Shown here: positions 33,672-45,549 of the stretch, piece by piece
Numbering within the stretch: position 1 is the first letter of the stretch
Layout: every line of letters begins with the position of its first letter
Assembly: GCA_902579545.1 (NCBI GenBank)
Contig: CACHHO010000007.1
Coordinates: 1 to 45,549, forward strand
DNA: 45,549 nt
Reading direction: 5' to 3'
From: Rhodospirillaceae bacterium
GTDB lineage: Bacteria > Pseudomonadota > Alphaproteobacteria > TMED109
The notes under the pieces: generated by a model
What the model was told of the DNA's origin: nothing
Seen by the model: only the letters and a program-made list of their open reading frames with translations
Databases searched by the model: none
Program-made: the position numbers and the translations under genes

Positions 33672-34424
33672 ATGAAACTTAAAAATAATATTATTATTTT
33701 AAGAGCTAAGGGCCCAATCCAAAATAATTACCTTAAAAATATGTTATCTGATTTAAATTATAATATACTAAGTTTTCCAATTTTAGAAATAAAAAGTATA
33801 TACAATAAAAATATTAACATCAGTAAGGATGCTTTAGTATTCACTACTTCCTATTATGGAATTTATTTTTTATCTAAACTATGTAAGGAAAAAAATTTTA
33901 GTTTATTTACTTTAGGAGAAGCATCAAAAAAATTAGCGATCAAGCTAAAGTATAAAAATATAATTGAATGTAGCGAAGATAGTGCTAACATGTTAGAAGT
34001 TTTTTTAAAAAATAAAAATAACTTTTTAAAAAATGAAAAGGGGGAGATTATTTACGCGGGTGCAAAAAATATATCATTTAACCTTCCAGGAAAAATTTCA
34101 GAACTTGGATATAAAGTAAAAAGATATAAATTATACAAAGCTGATAGCATTGAAAACCTTAATTTAAAGTTTTTAAATTTAGTTAAAAAAAACAGAGTAT
34201 CCTGGATCATTCTTCTTTCCACAAAAGGGGCAAAAAACTTTAGTTTGCTATCGAAGAAAAATTTTAGCAACAAAGATATATCTCACATTAAGTTTTTATG
34301 TATAAGCAATAAAGTAGCTAAAGTTTTAGATAAAAATAAATATACAAGATTTTTTCCTGAATTTTCTGGTGTGGATAATATAAAAAAAATAATTTTAAAT
34401 AATGGAGGAAAGCATGGTAGCTAA
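33672..34424 (+). CDS. hemD: Uroporphyrinogen-III synthase
   Basis: 250 aa. The family is poorly conserved, but the frame shows the paired-domain pattern: IILRAKGPIQNNYLKNMLSDL, DALVFTTSYYGIYFL, EIIYAGAKNISFNLPGKISELGYKVKRYKLYKA and VSWIILLSTKGAKNFSLL. Its place 4 nt after hemC and before the HemX/HemY-like genes is decisive. It closes hydroxymethylbilane to uroporphyrinogen III. Its last 11 nt overlap the next gene. Confidence 0.88.
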   Translation: MKLKNNIIILRAKGPIQNNYLKNMLSDLNYNILSFPILEIKSIYNKNINISKDALVFTTSYYGIYFLSKLCKEKNFSLFTLGEASKKLAIKLKYKNIIECSEDSANMLEVFLKNKNNFLKNEKGEIIYAGAKNISFNLPGKISELGYKVKRYKLYKADSIENLNLKFLNLVKKNRVSWIILLSTKGAKNFSLLSKKNFSNKDISHIKFLCISNKVAKVLDKNKYTRFFPEFSGVDNIKKIILNNGGKHGS

Positions 34425-35580
34425 AAGAAAAAAGTTAAGAAAATTGAAAACTAAATCAGCCTCTGTAGCTTCTAAAAGGAATAAAAAAATAGTTATTAAA
34501 AAAAGTCTGGATTTTAGTAACCTTCAAAGATTTTTACTGATGCTTATTAAAGCACCTTTTTTATTCATAAATTTTATTTCTCTTAACCTTTATATTTTTG
34601 TTAAAAGTACTTTTATTCATTTAATTAAAATTTTAACTAACATTCTTAAACTATCTGCTGGCATCAAAGAAGCTATATTTGGTATAGTTTTTGGTTTTTT
34701 ATCTGGTGCAATAGGTGCCGTAATTATTTTATCTTATTTAGACTTAAATTCCAAAGATAAGGACGAGGCTGTTACTGAAAAACTAATTATGGAAAGCCAA
34801 ACTTTTTCTGATTTAAATTTAAAATTAGATAATACAATATTGATGTTAGAAAAATATAATAATGCTATAGAGTATATTAATAATAAACTAATAGATTTAG
34901 ATAATCTAAATAATAATAATCTAAGAGACATTAGTGAAAAAATAGAAGATTTAGTCAATAAAGCAAATTTAAATGATGAACAGCATTTGCAATTTAAAAA
35001 TGAAACAATGGATAAGTTTTCTAATGTAGAAAATAGAATTGAACAAGCCTCAAAATTAATGCTTTCATCAAGTAAAACAGAACTTTCCAATAGACTCTAC
35101 CTAGCACAAAGTTTAGTAGATAGGCTAAAATCAGGGGTACCTTATGCTCCTCAGCTAATAGCATTAGGAAAGGAAGGACTTGATCCTGCCTTGCTTAGGT
35201 TTGCCAAAGGAGGAGCACCTACATTATCAGACCTTACTGCAAGACTTAGTGTTAGAGCTGGTGAACTTAGAGATGCTTATAAAACTATAGGCGATACAAC
35301 CTGGAAGGATAATTTAAAAAATGAAATTTCTAAACTTGTTACAGTTAAGCCTACTGATAGTTCTAAAGTTAAAGGAATGGAGGGTGTTCTTTTAAGAGCT
35401 GAAGAAGCTATTTCAAAAGGTGATCTAGAAAAAGCAATAGCAGAAATTGATTCCTTAGAAGTGAGCGCAAGAGGAGTTTTAGGTGCATGGTTACTTGAAG
35501 CTAAAGCAAAACAAAATGCTAGTATTGCTGCGGAGAATCTATTAGCTAAAACGACTGCTGCTTTAAGAAAAAGAAATTAA
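34414..35580 (+). CDS. Mitofilin/Mic60-like inner-membrane protein (COG4223)
   Basis: 388 aa from ATG 34414, chosen because GGAGGA lies 5 nt upstream; ATG 34402 is also in frame. A basic N-terminus (VAKRKKLRKLKTKSASVASKRNKK) is followed by hydrophobic segments, with a clear Gly-rich transmembrane helix at about residues 89-112 (IFGIVFGFLSGAIGAVIILSYL). A coiled coil spans about 120-220. The C-terminal mitofilin-like domain is LSSSKTELSNRLYLAQSLVDRLKSGVPYAPQL and EEAISKGDLEKAIAEIDSL. In alphaproteobacteria Mic60 sits in the heme operon before hemY and shapes intracytoplasmic or outer-inner membrane contacts. Confidence 0.85.
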   Translation: MVAKRKKLRKLKTKSASVASKRNKKIVIKKSLDFSNLQRFLLMLIKAPFLFINFISLNLYIFVKSTFIHLIKILTNILKLSAGIKEAIFGIVFGFLSGAIGAVIILSYLDLNSKDKDEAVTEKLIMESQTFSDLNLKLDNTILMLEKYNNAIEYINNKLIDLDNLNNNNLRDISEKIEDLVNKANLNDEQHLQFKNETMDKFSNVENRIEQASKLMLSSSKTELSNRLYLAQSLVDRLKSGVPYAPQLIALGKEGLDPALLRFAKGGAPTLSDLTARLSVRAGELRDAYKTIGDTTWKDNLKNEISKLVTVKPTDSSKVKGMEGVLLRAEEAISKGDLEKAIAEIDSLEVSARGVLGAWLLEAKAKQNASIAAENLLAKTTAALRKRN

Positions 35581-35581
35581 T

Positions 35582-36916
35582 TTGATCAAATTACTGTTTA
35601 CTATAACCCTTATGGCTTTAGTAAGCACTGTAGCCATGTGGTTGAGTAGATATGATGGAAAAATAATTATAGAGTGGTTTGGGTGGGAAATCAAATCTAC
35701 GCCCGCATTTTTTTTATTAGTTCTGTCTTCATTAATATTTTTTTTATATCTTATTTTTAATTTAATATCTTATGTTATAAACTACCCTAAAAATACATTG
35801 AGAAAAATAAAAAAAATTAGATTAAATAGTGCAAAAGAAGCATTGCAATCAGGAATAATAGCATCTTATTATGGTAATGAAAAAGAAGTAACTAACAGTC
35901 TGAATAAATCTAAGAAATATTTTCGAAATAATCCTCTCTTGTTACTATTAGAGTTACAAAGTTCTATTTTTCAGAACAATGATAAATCTTCCTTTTTAAT
36001 CTTAACTAAAATGCTAGAGATAGAGATTTTAAAACCAATAGCAATTAAAGGGCTTATATCTTATGCTATAAAAAAAAAGGATACGCAATTATTTAAAAAC
36101 ATATTGAATAAGTCAGTAAATAAAAAGTTTAATTTTTCTTGGATTAAACAGGAAGTTTTTAAATTTTCTATAGAAAATAATTACTGGAAGGTTTTAGCAG
36201 ATTTTTTAGAAACTCAAAACCTGCCTAATAAAAAAGAGAATAAATTAATACTAAGTTCCGTATACTTTCAGGTTGCGTTAAACTATTATGATAAAGATAA
36301 TTATATAAAATCAAAAGAGTTTTTAAGTAAAGCCTTACGAATAAAAAAATTTTTTCCGCCCTACATTGAACTGCATTGCCAACTTGAAAAAGATAAAAAT
36401 AAAAGAGAGTTAGTTAAAACCTTAAAATCTTATTGGATAAAAAATCCAAACCCAAATATTGAAAACTGTGTAAACTTTGCTTTTGCAAAAGAAGATAGCA
36501 TCTCTAAGTTAAAAATTTTAACAAATATATTAAGCAAATATAATGATACTTATTATAAATATTTAATTTTAGGAAAATTCAAATATGATGCTAAACTATG
36601 GGGAGCTTCTAAAACAGCTCTTAAAAAATCTCTTAGCTACAGACCATCTAAAGAAGCTTATTATTATTTATATAAAATTGATGAAAGTGTTACAAAAGAT
36701 ACGATTTCCTCAATGAGATGGTATAAACTTTATAAAAGCAGTGAAGAAAATCATCACTGGAATTGTACAGTTTGTGGAAAAAGTAGTTTGAAATGGAATT
36801 CTTTTTGTAGATATTGTAAAAATTTTAATTGTATAAAACCAGCTTCAAATAATATAAATATTAAAAAAAATAAAAATGAAATTTTTACAGAAAAAAATTT
36901 ATTAAATAAATTCTAA
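35582..36916 (+). CDS. hemY: HemY-like TPR membrane protein with C-terminal zinc ribbon
   Basis: 444 aa. Two N-terminal transmembrane helices enclose the HemY_N signature (WLSRYDGKIIIEWFGWEIKSTPAFFLLVLSSL). TPR-like helical repeats follow (LLLLELQSSIF..., KALRIKKFFPPYIELHC, GASKTALKKSLSYRPSKEAYYYL). The C-terminal module HHWNCTVCGKSSLKWNSFCRYCKNFNCI carries two CxxC pairs, a predicted zinc ribbon common in alphaproteobacterial HemY. Its function in heme synthesis is inferred from context. The start appears to be TTG 35582, 1 nt after the previous stop, with no clear Shine-Dalgarno. Confidence 0.86.
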   Translation: MIKLLFTITLMALVSTVAMWLSRYDGKIIIEWFGWEIKSTPAFFLLVLSSLIFFLYLIFNLISYVINYPKNTLRKIKKIRLNSAKEALQSGIIASYYGNEKEVTNSLNKSKKYFRNNPLLLLLELQSSIFQNNDKSSFLILTKMLEIEILKPIAIKGLISYAIKKKDTQLFKNILNKSVNKKFNFSWIKQEVFKFSIENNYWKVLADFLETQNLPNKKENKLILSSVYFQVALNYYDKDNYIKSKEFLSKALRIKKFFPPYIELHCQLEKDKNKRELVKTLKSYWIKNPNPNIENCVNFAFAKEDSISKLKILTNILSKYNDTYYKYLILGKFKYDAKLWGASKTALKKSLSYRPSKEAYYYLYKIDESVTKDTISSMRWYKLYKSSEENHHWNCTVCGKSSLKWNSFCRYCKNFNCIKPASNNINIKKNKNEIFTEKNLLNKF

Positions 36917-36917
36917 T

Positions 36918-37403
36918 ATGAAAAAAATTACTATACTAACTTTTATTCTAATTATATTCTCTAAAGCTCTTTTAGCTAATAAGGTAGATTTTATAATAGT
37001 TAATAAAGAAGATAGAAATATTATTTTATTTAATAATGGAAAAGAACTAAAAAAATTTTCAATTTCTTTAGGCTTTGAACCACTAGGAACAAAAATTAAA
37101 AAAGGAGATGGTAAAACTCCTGAAGGATTATATCACATAGAAGAAAAACTAAACAAAAGCTCATTTTATCTAGCTTTAAAGATTTCATATCCTAATCCTT
37201 GGGATATTAGAAGAGCATTAAACCTTAACCTTCACCCTGGAGGACAAATTATGATACATGGCTTACCTAATGCTGATTACGATCTTAAATACCATAATAA
37301 ATTAAATGATTGGACAGAGGGATGTATAGCAGTATCAAATAAAGAAATGCTATACTTATGGAAAAATATAGAAAAAGGAGTGCCTATATTGATTAGAAGA
37401 TAA
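36918..37403 (+). CDS. L,D-transpeptidase (YkuD) family protein
   Basis: 161 aa with a signal peptide (MKKITILTFILIIFSKALLA). The catalytic domain shows IIVNKEDRNIILFNNGKEL, GDGKTPEGLYHIEEK and the active-site region QIMIHGLPN...DWTEGCIAVSNKEM, with His and Cys and Thr in place of the usual Ser in SxGC. Relatives make 3-3 peptidoglycan cross-links or attach lipoproteins; this short form is often called a murein L,D-transpeptidase-like (ErfK/YafK) protein. It starts 1 nt after hemY. Confidence 0.88.
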   Translation: MKKITILTFILIIFSKALLANKVDFIIVNKEDRNIILFNNGKELKKFSISLGFEPLGTKIKKGDGKTPEGLYHIEEKLNKSSFYLALKISYPNPWDIRRALNLNLHPGGQIMIHGLPNADYDLKYHNKLNDWTEGCIAVSNKEMLYLWKNIEKGVPILIRR

Positions 37404-37406
37404 TAA

Positions 37407-39134
37407 TTAAATTTTTTTAATAATTCTTTTAAATATCTTAAGTGGTAGTGTTGATCCATATATATTAGCCATACTTTTATCATCGTCTCTTCCATTCCAA
37501 ACTCCTATTACATAACCCTTTGCACACCCTATAAACCAAGCATCTCTACTATTTTGCGATGTTCCTGTTTTTCCATATATTTTAAATGGCATTTTAGATA
37601 ACTTTACACCTGTACCCTCTTTTATTACAGCATTTAATAGTTTTTTTATTTTATTTTGTGTTTGTGTATCAATAACTTTTTTTCTATTAGGTGTAGTTCT
37701 TTTCCAATAACTTGTACCATTTCTTAGTATGATTTCTTTTATACCATATGGAATTATAGCTTTTCCTTTTCCGCATATTGCCCCGAAAGAACCTACAACT
37801 TCTAATAATGACATAGAAGAGACGCCTAAAGGCATCGATGGTTTATTAGGTATGTGTGAAGTAATACCTAGCCTTTGGGCTTTCTTTATTATAAAGTCTC
37901 TTCCTACCTCTTCAGATATTCTTACAGCTGCTACATTTGATGATTTAGCAAAGGCCCTTTTGATTGTAATTTTTCCTTCATACTTGTTTCCAAAATTTTT
38001 AGGTGACCAGCCTTGGTTATTTATAGGATCATCACTTACATAATCGTTTATCGAAAAACCAAAATCGAAAGCCGTTAAATAAACATAGGTTTTAAAAATA
38101 GATCCTATTTGTCTTTTAGATTGTGTAGCTCTGTTATATTTACTAATATTCCAGTTTTTTCCTCCTTTCATAGCAAGAACTGAACCTTCATGGTCCATTA
38201 CTACCACTGAAACCTGTATGTTAGGATCAACATTCTTTATTTCTAATTCTACAGATTTATTGACTATTTCTTGTATTTTAGTATTTAAGGTGGACCTAAT
38301 TAATAAGTCCTTTTTAGACCTTAATACTTCATCTGGGGTTTGTGAGTATATCCAATCTATAAAATATCTGGAATTTGTAGATATAAAATCATTATCTTTC
38401 TTATTATTGTTTTCTAATTCAATGTATGCAGCTGACCTTTGACTACTATCAATCATATTATTTTTATACATCATTGAAACAACAAGTTTAGCTCTATCAA
38501 TACTAGCTTTTTTATTTACTAAAGGAGATAGTCTGCTAGGAGCTTTTAGTACCCCAGCTAAAATTGCTGACTGTGCTATACTTAAATTACCTGGCTCTAC
38601 AGAGAAGTACCTTCTAGCTCCTGCCTTTACACCATAAAGTCCTGAACCAAAATATGCTCTATTTAAATATAGAGAAAGAATTTCTTTCTTAGTATATTTA
38701 TATTCTAGATAGAATGAAATCATAAGCTCTCTTACTTTTCTTGATAAATTTTTGTTAGCATCTAAAAATATTAGTTTAGATAGTTGTTGAGTAATTGTAG
38801 ATGCACCCTGTGCATACCTTCTTTCTTTTAAATTGAAGATAATTGCTCTTATTAATCCTTTAAAGTCAATACCATAATGCGAATAAAACTTTTTATCCTC
38901 TGTAACCAAAACAGCATTTATTAGGCTATCAGATACTTCTGATATGTTGATACTGCCTGCATAAACATCTCCAAGAGAACCGGCTATGTTTTCATTTTCA
39001 TCTAGAAGGCTAATTGATGGCTTTCTTGTTTTATTCCCTAAGCCCTCAATATCAGGAAGTGTAATGAAACAATAGAGCAACCATGTAAATAAAAAAAAGA
39101 AGCTTATAATTGCAATAGCTCTGAACAGTTTCAT
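37407..39134 (-). CDS. Penicillin-binding protein 1 (class A, transglycosylase/transpeptidase)
   Basis: 575 aa. An N-terminal transmembrane helix precedes the GT51 domain: VLVTEDKKFYSHYGIDFKGLIRAI, RRYAQGASTITQQLSKL, KEILSLYLNRAYFG and GVKAGARRYF. The transpeptidase domain has SIFK (SxxK), AKSSNVAA (SxN) and IYGKTGTSQNSRDAWFIGC (KTGT). It polymerises glycan strands and cross-links peptides. It is shorter than enterobacterial PBP1a/1b (about 800-850 aa) and lacks the OB insert and long tail, closer to a PBP1C/PbpF-like compact form. It is followed by gyrB on the same strand with an 11-nt gap. Confidence 0.93.
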   Translation of the reverse strand: MKLFRAIAIISFFFLFTWLLYCFITLPDIEGLGNKTRKPSISLLDENENIAGSLGDVYAGSINISEVSDSLINAVLVTEDKKFYSHYGIDFKGLIRAIIFNLKERRYAQGASTITQQLSKLIFLDANKNLSRKVRELMISFYLEYKYTKKEILSLYLNRAYFGSGLYGVKAGARRYFSVEPGNLSIAQSAILAGVLKAPSRLSPLVNKKASIDRAKLVVSMMYKNNMIDSSQRSAAYIELENNNKKDNDFISTNSRYFIDWIYSQTPDEVLRSKKDLLIRSTLNTKIQEIVNKSVELEIKNVDPNIQVSVVVMDHEGSVLAMKGGKNWNISKYNRATQSKRQIGSIFKTYVYLTAFDFGFSINDYVSDDPINNQGWSPKNFGNKYEGKITIKRAFAKSSNVAAVRISEEVGRDFIIKKAQRLGITSHIPNKPSMPLGVSSMSLLEVVGSFGAICGKGKAIIPYGIKEIILRNGTSYWKRTTPNRKKVIDTQTQNKIKKLLNAVIKEGTGVKLSKMPFKIYGKTGTSQNSRDAWFIGCAKGYVIGVWNGRDDDKSMANIYGSTLPLKIFKRIIKKI

Positions 39135-39145
39135 TATGAAAGTTG

Positions 39146-42698
<3,553 letters not shown>

Positions 42699-42712
42699 TA
42701 TTTAGTAGTCTA

Positions 42713-43828
42713 TTAAATATGCATAGGCATTAATAAATAAAGGGCTTGTTTATCATCTTCATCAAAAATTAAAGTTGGGGATAATTTATCTGATAATAAA
42801 AATTTTATATTGGCACCACTAACTTGCTTAGCAATATCTAATAGATATCTAGAGTTAAATCCAATTTCTAAATCGTCTCCTGTGTAATGAACATTTATAT
42901 TTTCTTTAGCACTACCTTGATCAGGGTTTTCAGCACTGATTTCTAAAGACTTATTTTTAAGTTCAAATTTTATTGCTCTAGTTTTATCTGAGGATAAAGT
43001 AGATACTCTGTCTACTGCATCAATAAACTCCTTTGTATCTATAATTAGCTCTTTTTTATTATTATTAGGAATTACTCTTTCGTAGTCAGGAAAAGCTCCA
43101 TCTAAAAGCTTAGAAGTGATAGTAATATTATCTATAATGAATTTTATTTTATTTTTTGAGGTTTGTACTTTTACCATGCCTTCTTTACTATCAAGTATTT
43201 TTCTTAATTCTATAACTGTTTTTCTTGGTATGATAACTCCTTCTAGGTTACTTACATTATTAGGTAGTTCTGAGCTCAATCTAGACAACCTATGCCCGTC
43301 AGTAGCAACAACTCTGAATACCTCTTCTTCTCCATCTTTAACAGAATGTATATAAATACCATTTAAATAATATCTAGTCTCCTCTGTTGAAACTGAAAAT
43401 AGCGTTTTATCTATTAGTTTTGCTAGTTTTTCTGCCTCTACTTCAAATCCATCTGGGAAATCACCAGAATGAACATCTGGAAAATCTTTAGGGCTTAAGC
43501 ACATTAAAGAAAAAGAAATTTTATCAGTTTTAATATTTAACTTTTTACCTTCTGTACTCTCTAATTCTATTACAGATGTTTCTGGAAGTTTTCTAACTAT
43601 ATCATGTAGGACATGTGCTGGTGTAGTAATAGAACCGCTTTGTTCAACTCTACAAGAAATATTTTGTAATTCTGCTATTTCCATATCCGTAGCAGCAAGA
43701 GACAATGTATTATCCTTAGCTTCCAGTAGTACGTTACCCAATATTGGTATAGTGTTTCTTTTTTCAACTACCCCGTGAAGGTGGGCAAGAGACTGCATTA
43801 ACTTCTTTTTTTCTATCGTAGCTTTCAT
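42713..43828 (-). CDS. dnaN: DNA polymerase III subunit beta (sliding clamp)
   Basis: 371 aa, three clamp domains. It starts MKATIEKKKLMQSLAHLHGVVEKRNTIPILGNVLLEA, with RVVATDGHRLS in the second domain, PDYERVIPNN, and the C-terminal LIFDEDDKQALYLLMPMHI. It lies 100 nt downstream of dnaA; that gap is AT-rich and shows no DnaA boxes. Confidence 0.97.
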   Translation of the reverse strand: MKATIEKKKLMQSLAHLHGVVEKRNTIPILGNVLLEAKDNTLSLAATDMEIAELQNISCRVEQSGSITTPAHVLHDIVRKLPETSVIELESTEGKKLNIKTDKISFSLMCLSPKDFPDVHSGDFPDGFEVEAEKLAKLIDKTLFSVSTEETRYYLNGIYIHSVKDGEEEVFRVVATDGHRLSRLSSELPNNVSNLEGVIIPRKTVIELRKILDSKEGMVKVQTSKNKIKFIIDNITITSKLLDGAFPDYERVIPNNNKKELIIDTKEFIDAVDRVSTLSSDKTRAIKFELKNKSLEISAENPDQGSAKENINVHYTGDDLEIGFNSRYLLDIAKQVSGANIKFLLSDKLSPTLIFDEDDKQALYLLMPMHI

Positions 43829-43928
43829 GCATAATACCTATTTTTAATATGACATTGTGTTATAAAAAAATATATACACTATATATAGTATCATAAAGTG
43901 GTTGTAAATAAAATCCTATAATATACCT

Positions 43929-45314
43929 CTATAAACCTAAGGATCTTTTTAAAACTTTTATATGCTCATAAAATGCAATATCAATTTCACAAAGCTGTTC
44001 TACTTTTTTAACGGCATGTATTACAGTTGTGTGGTCTCTTCCACCAAATAGTTTACCTATTTCAGGAAGAGATTTTGGAGTACTAGTTTTAGACAAATAC
44101 ATTGCTACCTGTCTTGGCCTTGCAACAACTCTTGATCTTCTTATTGAAACCATATCACTTAATTTAATATTAAAATATTCAGATACTTTTTTTTGTATTT
44201 CCTCCACTGTAACTCTTCTATCATTAGCTCTTAATATATCATGAAGCAATTGCTTAGCTATATCTATATTAATTGGGCTATTTACTAGCTCTACATGAGC
44301 GCATAACCTTCTAAAGGCACCCTCTAACTCTCTTACATTAGAAGTAATTTTTTTAGCTAATAATTCTATAATTTCTTTACCTATTTTTATTTTTTTATTT
44401 GCTTCTGCTTTTGTCTTCAGTATGCTTAACCTTAACTCGTAATCTGCCTTATGAATTTCCCCCACTATACCAAAACTTAATCTAGATCTAAGTCTTTCTT
44501 CCACTCCATCTAGCTCTGAAGGAGGTCGGTCACCACTTATGATTATTTGTTTATTTTGATCAACTAAGGCATTAAATGTGTGAAAAAATTCCTCTTGAGT
44601 ACTATCCTTTCCAGCTATAAATTGTATATCATCTATCATCAAAACGTCTACTGATCTAAATTTATCCTTAAATGTCATAGTATCTTTATGTCTTAATGAT
44701 TTCACAAACTCATACATGAATTTTTCAGCTGACAAATATACAACTTTTCTTTTGGGGGTTCTTTCTTGAATATCCCAAGCCACAGAATGCATTAGGTGTG
44801 TCTTACCTAATCCCACACCTCCAAATAGATAAAGAGGATTAAAAAAAACTTTATTATTTTCAGCTACTTTTTTTGCTGCAGCAAATGCAAACTCATTTGA
44901 TTTTCCGACTACAAAATTTTTAAAATTAAACCTAGGATCAATAGGTGACAACAAACTACTCTTAATATTTGATTTGTCAGTCAGTTTTGAAAAGTCTGCA
45001 AAATCCTCTGATACAGCGTCTATTCCTGAGCCATCAACCACTATTTTTATTTTTTTAATATTTTTAAAAAATTTTCTACTAATAGACTCTATTTTGCTAC
45101 TGTAGTGGGGAATTACCCAGTCAGCAAGAAAAGGAGAGGGCAAGGAAAAATATAAAACACCATTTTTTAATTTTAAAATACTAAGTCTTGACAGCCAACT
45201 TTTAAATGCTAATTGCCCTATCTCTTGCACTAGACAAGATTGAACTTCAAAAAAAAGCTTTTTTAAATGTGTTATTTCTTCTTTCTTTAACTTAGCAACC
45301 TCAAAATCTTCCAC
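43929..45314 (-). CDS. dnaA: Chromosomal replication initiator protein DnaA
   Basis: About 461 aa from GTG 45314. Domain I: VQEIGQLAFKSWLSRLSIL. AAA+ domain: FNPLYLFGGVGLGKTHLMHSV (Walker A), VDVLMIDDIQFIAGK (Walker B) and LRSRLSFGIV. Domain IV: RRSRVVARPRQVAMYLSK and the DnaA-box-binding GGRDHTTVIHAVKKVE. An ATG at 45341 extends the frame by nine residues but has no ribosome-binding site. GTG 45314 has GGGAG six bases upstream and is preferred. A 26-bp palindrome covers the upstream ATG. The gene order rpsT-dnaA-dnaN-recF-gyrB is intact. Confidence 0.95.
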   Translation of the reverse strand: MEDFEVAKLKKEEITHLKKLFFEVQSCLVQEIGQLAFKSWLSRLSILKLKNGVLYFSLPSPFLADWVIPHYSSKIESISRKFFKNIKKIKIVVDGSGIDAVSEDFADFSKLTDKSNIKSSLLSPIDPRFNFKNFVVGKSNEFAFAAAKKVAENNKVFFNPLYLFGGVGLGKTHLMHSVAWDIQERTPKRKVVYLSAEKFMYEFVKSLRHKDTMTFKDKFRSVDVLMIDDIQFIAGKDSTQEEFFHTFNALVDQNKQIIISGDRPPSELDGVEERLRSRLSFGIVGEIHKADYELRLSILKTKAEANKKIKIGKEIIELLAKKITSNVRELEGAFRRLCAHVELVNSPINIDIAKQLLHDILRANDRRVTVEEIQKKVSEYFNIKLSDMVSIRRSRVVARPRQVAMYLSKTSTPKSLPEIGKLFGGRDHTTVIHAVKKVEQLCEIDIAFYEHIKVLKRSLGL

Positions 45315-45327
45315 AAAGCTCTCCCAT

Positions 45328-45353
45328 ACACAAAAAAACATGTTTTTTTGTGT
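45328..45353. promoter_or_regulatory. Perfect 26-bp palindrome in the dnaA leader
   Basis: The half-site ACACAAAAAAACA is followed at once by its exact reverse complement. The centre CATG contains the upstream in-frame ATG of dnaA (45341), and the ribosome-binding site for GTG 45314 starts 3 nt downstream on the minus strand. It could be an operator, or an mRNA hairpin controlling which start is used. Confidence 0.6.
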
Positions 45354-45422
45354 TAAAACAATAAATTTTTATTATGTAATAAAGATATAGATTAGATAAA
45401 AGTTTAAAAGATAAAATTTAAA

Positions 45423-45549
45423 TTATTTTTTTTTTAACTGTACAATCCTTGAATTCAGTCTTTTTTGTATTCTAGAAATTTTTGCTTTGGATAAAATGTT
45501 TTTATTTTTAGAAGCTTGTAATTTTGGATCCACTTTTTTAAGTAATTCT
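45423..45549 (-). CDS. rpsT: 30S ribosomal protein S20, C-terminal part (gene runs off the window)
   Basis: The minus strand reads 41 codons ending ...NKNILSKAKISRIQKRLNSR followed by IVQLKKK and a TAA at 45425-45423. This is the basic C-terminal helix of S20, with the usual K-x-N-x(3)-KAKISR pattern. rpsT next to dnaA is the common alphaproteobacterial arrangement. The N-terminus lies outside the window. 81 nt separate it from the dnaA upstream ATG. Confidence 0.85.
   Translation of the reverse strand, partial: ELLKKVDPKLQASKNKNILSKAKISRIQKRLNSRIVQLKKK

Noticed and set aside
43829-43928. Origin of replication between dnaA and dnaN
   Set aside because: AT-rich, but no DnaA boxes or iterated repeats were seen.

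Overview
The window is a very AT-rich stretch of a bacterial chromosome. Gene families and gene order point to an alphaproteobacterium: rpsA-cmk-aroA beside a TIGR02300 (FYDLN) protein and tRNA-Ala, rpmH-rnpA-yidC-engB-argB-HAD-dapD, gpsA-tsaD divergent from hemC-hemD-mitofilin-hemY, and rpsT-dnaA. Small intergenic gaps, overlapping genes and low GC suggest a streamlined free-living (probably marine) lineage, such as the SAR11-like or HIMB59/AEGEAN-169-like groups. The exact clade is a guess from composition and content.

Layout. 1-2457 (minus) holds the 5' part of rpsA, then cmk and aroA. 2550-2907 (plus) holds the TIGR02300 protein and tRNA-Ala(GGC). 2954-24693 is an accessory zone. It carries an orphan HlyD-type fusion protein, an MBL hydrolase plus cyclic-nucleotide-binding pair, a LysR regulator, and a peroxide-defence operon (unknown protein, ahpC, ahpD and an unlisted 58-aa membrane protein) behind a Fur-type box. 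It continues with an unusual tRNA-Arg(CCT), an O-antigen ligase-like protein, a DJ-1/PfpI protein and a beta-oxidation pair (FadJ-like plus thiolase). Next come a 17-codon leader ORF followed by a terminator and a small exported protein, a glyoxalase/DUF3311/sodium symporter operon, two convergent GMC dehydrogenase modules with a c-type cytochrome between them, and an SDR. 24778-25569 is a class II aldolase. 25598-36916 is core: rpmH, rnpA, yidC, engB, argB, HAD, dapD; gpsA and tsaD on minus; hemC, hemD, mitofilin, hemY. An L,D-transpeptidase and a class A PBP follow, then gyrB, recF, dnaN, dnaA and the 3' end of rpsT, all on minus.

The most interesting observation concerns the two GMC modules. 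Each pairs a Tat-exported gluconate-dehydrogenase subunit-3-like protein with an FAD dehydrogenase. The minus-strand enzyme keeps a three-cysteine motif expected for a [3Fe-4S] cluster. The plus-strand paralogue has replaced those cysteines with Ser, Asn and Asp, and its promoter region carries two tandem near-consensus Fur boxes. This suggests an iron-sparing isoenzyme switch: under iron limitation the cell would replace the Fe-S enzyme with an Fe-S-free version. The cytochrome c gene between the modules is split from its signal peptide by a frameshift at an 11-T run, which may be an error or slippage. Other points are a tRNA-Arg whose G19-C56 tertiary pair appears swapped to U19-A56, and a 26-bp perfect palindrome just upstream of the likely dnaA start.

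No CRISPR array, insertion sequence, prophage, rRNA or recognisable oriC was seen.
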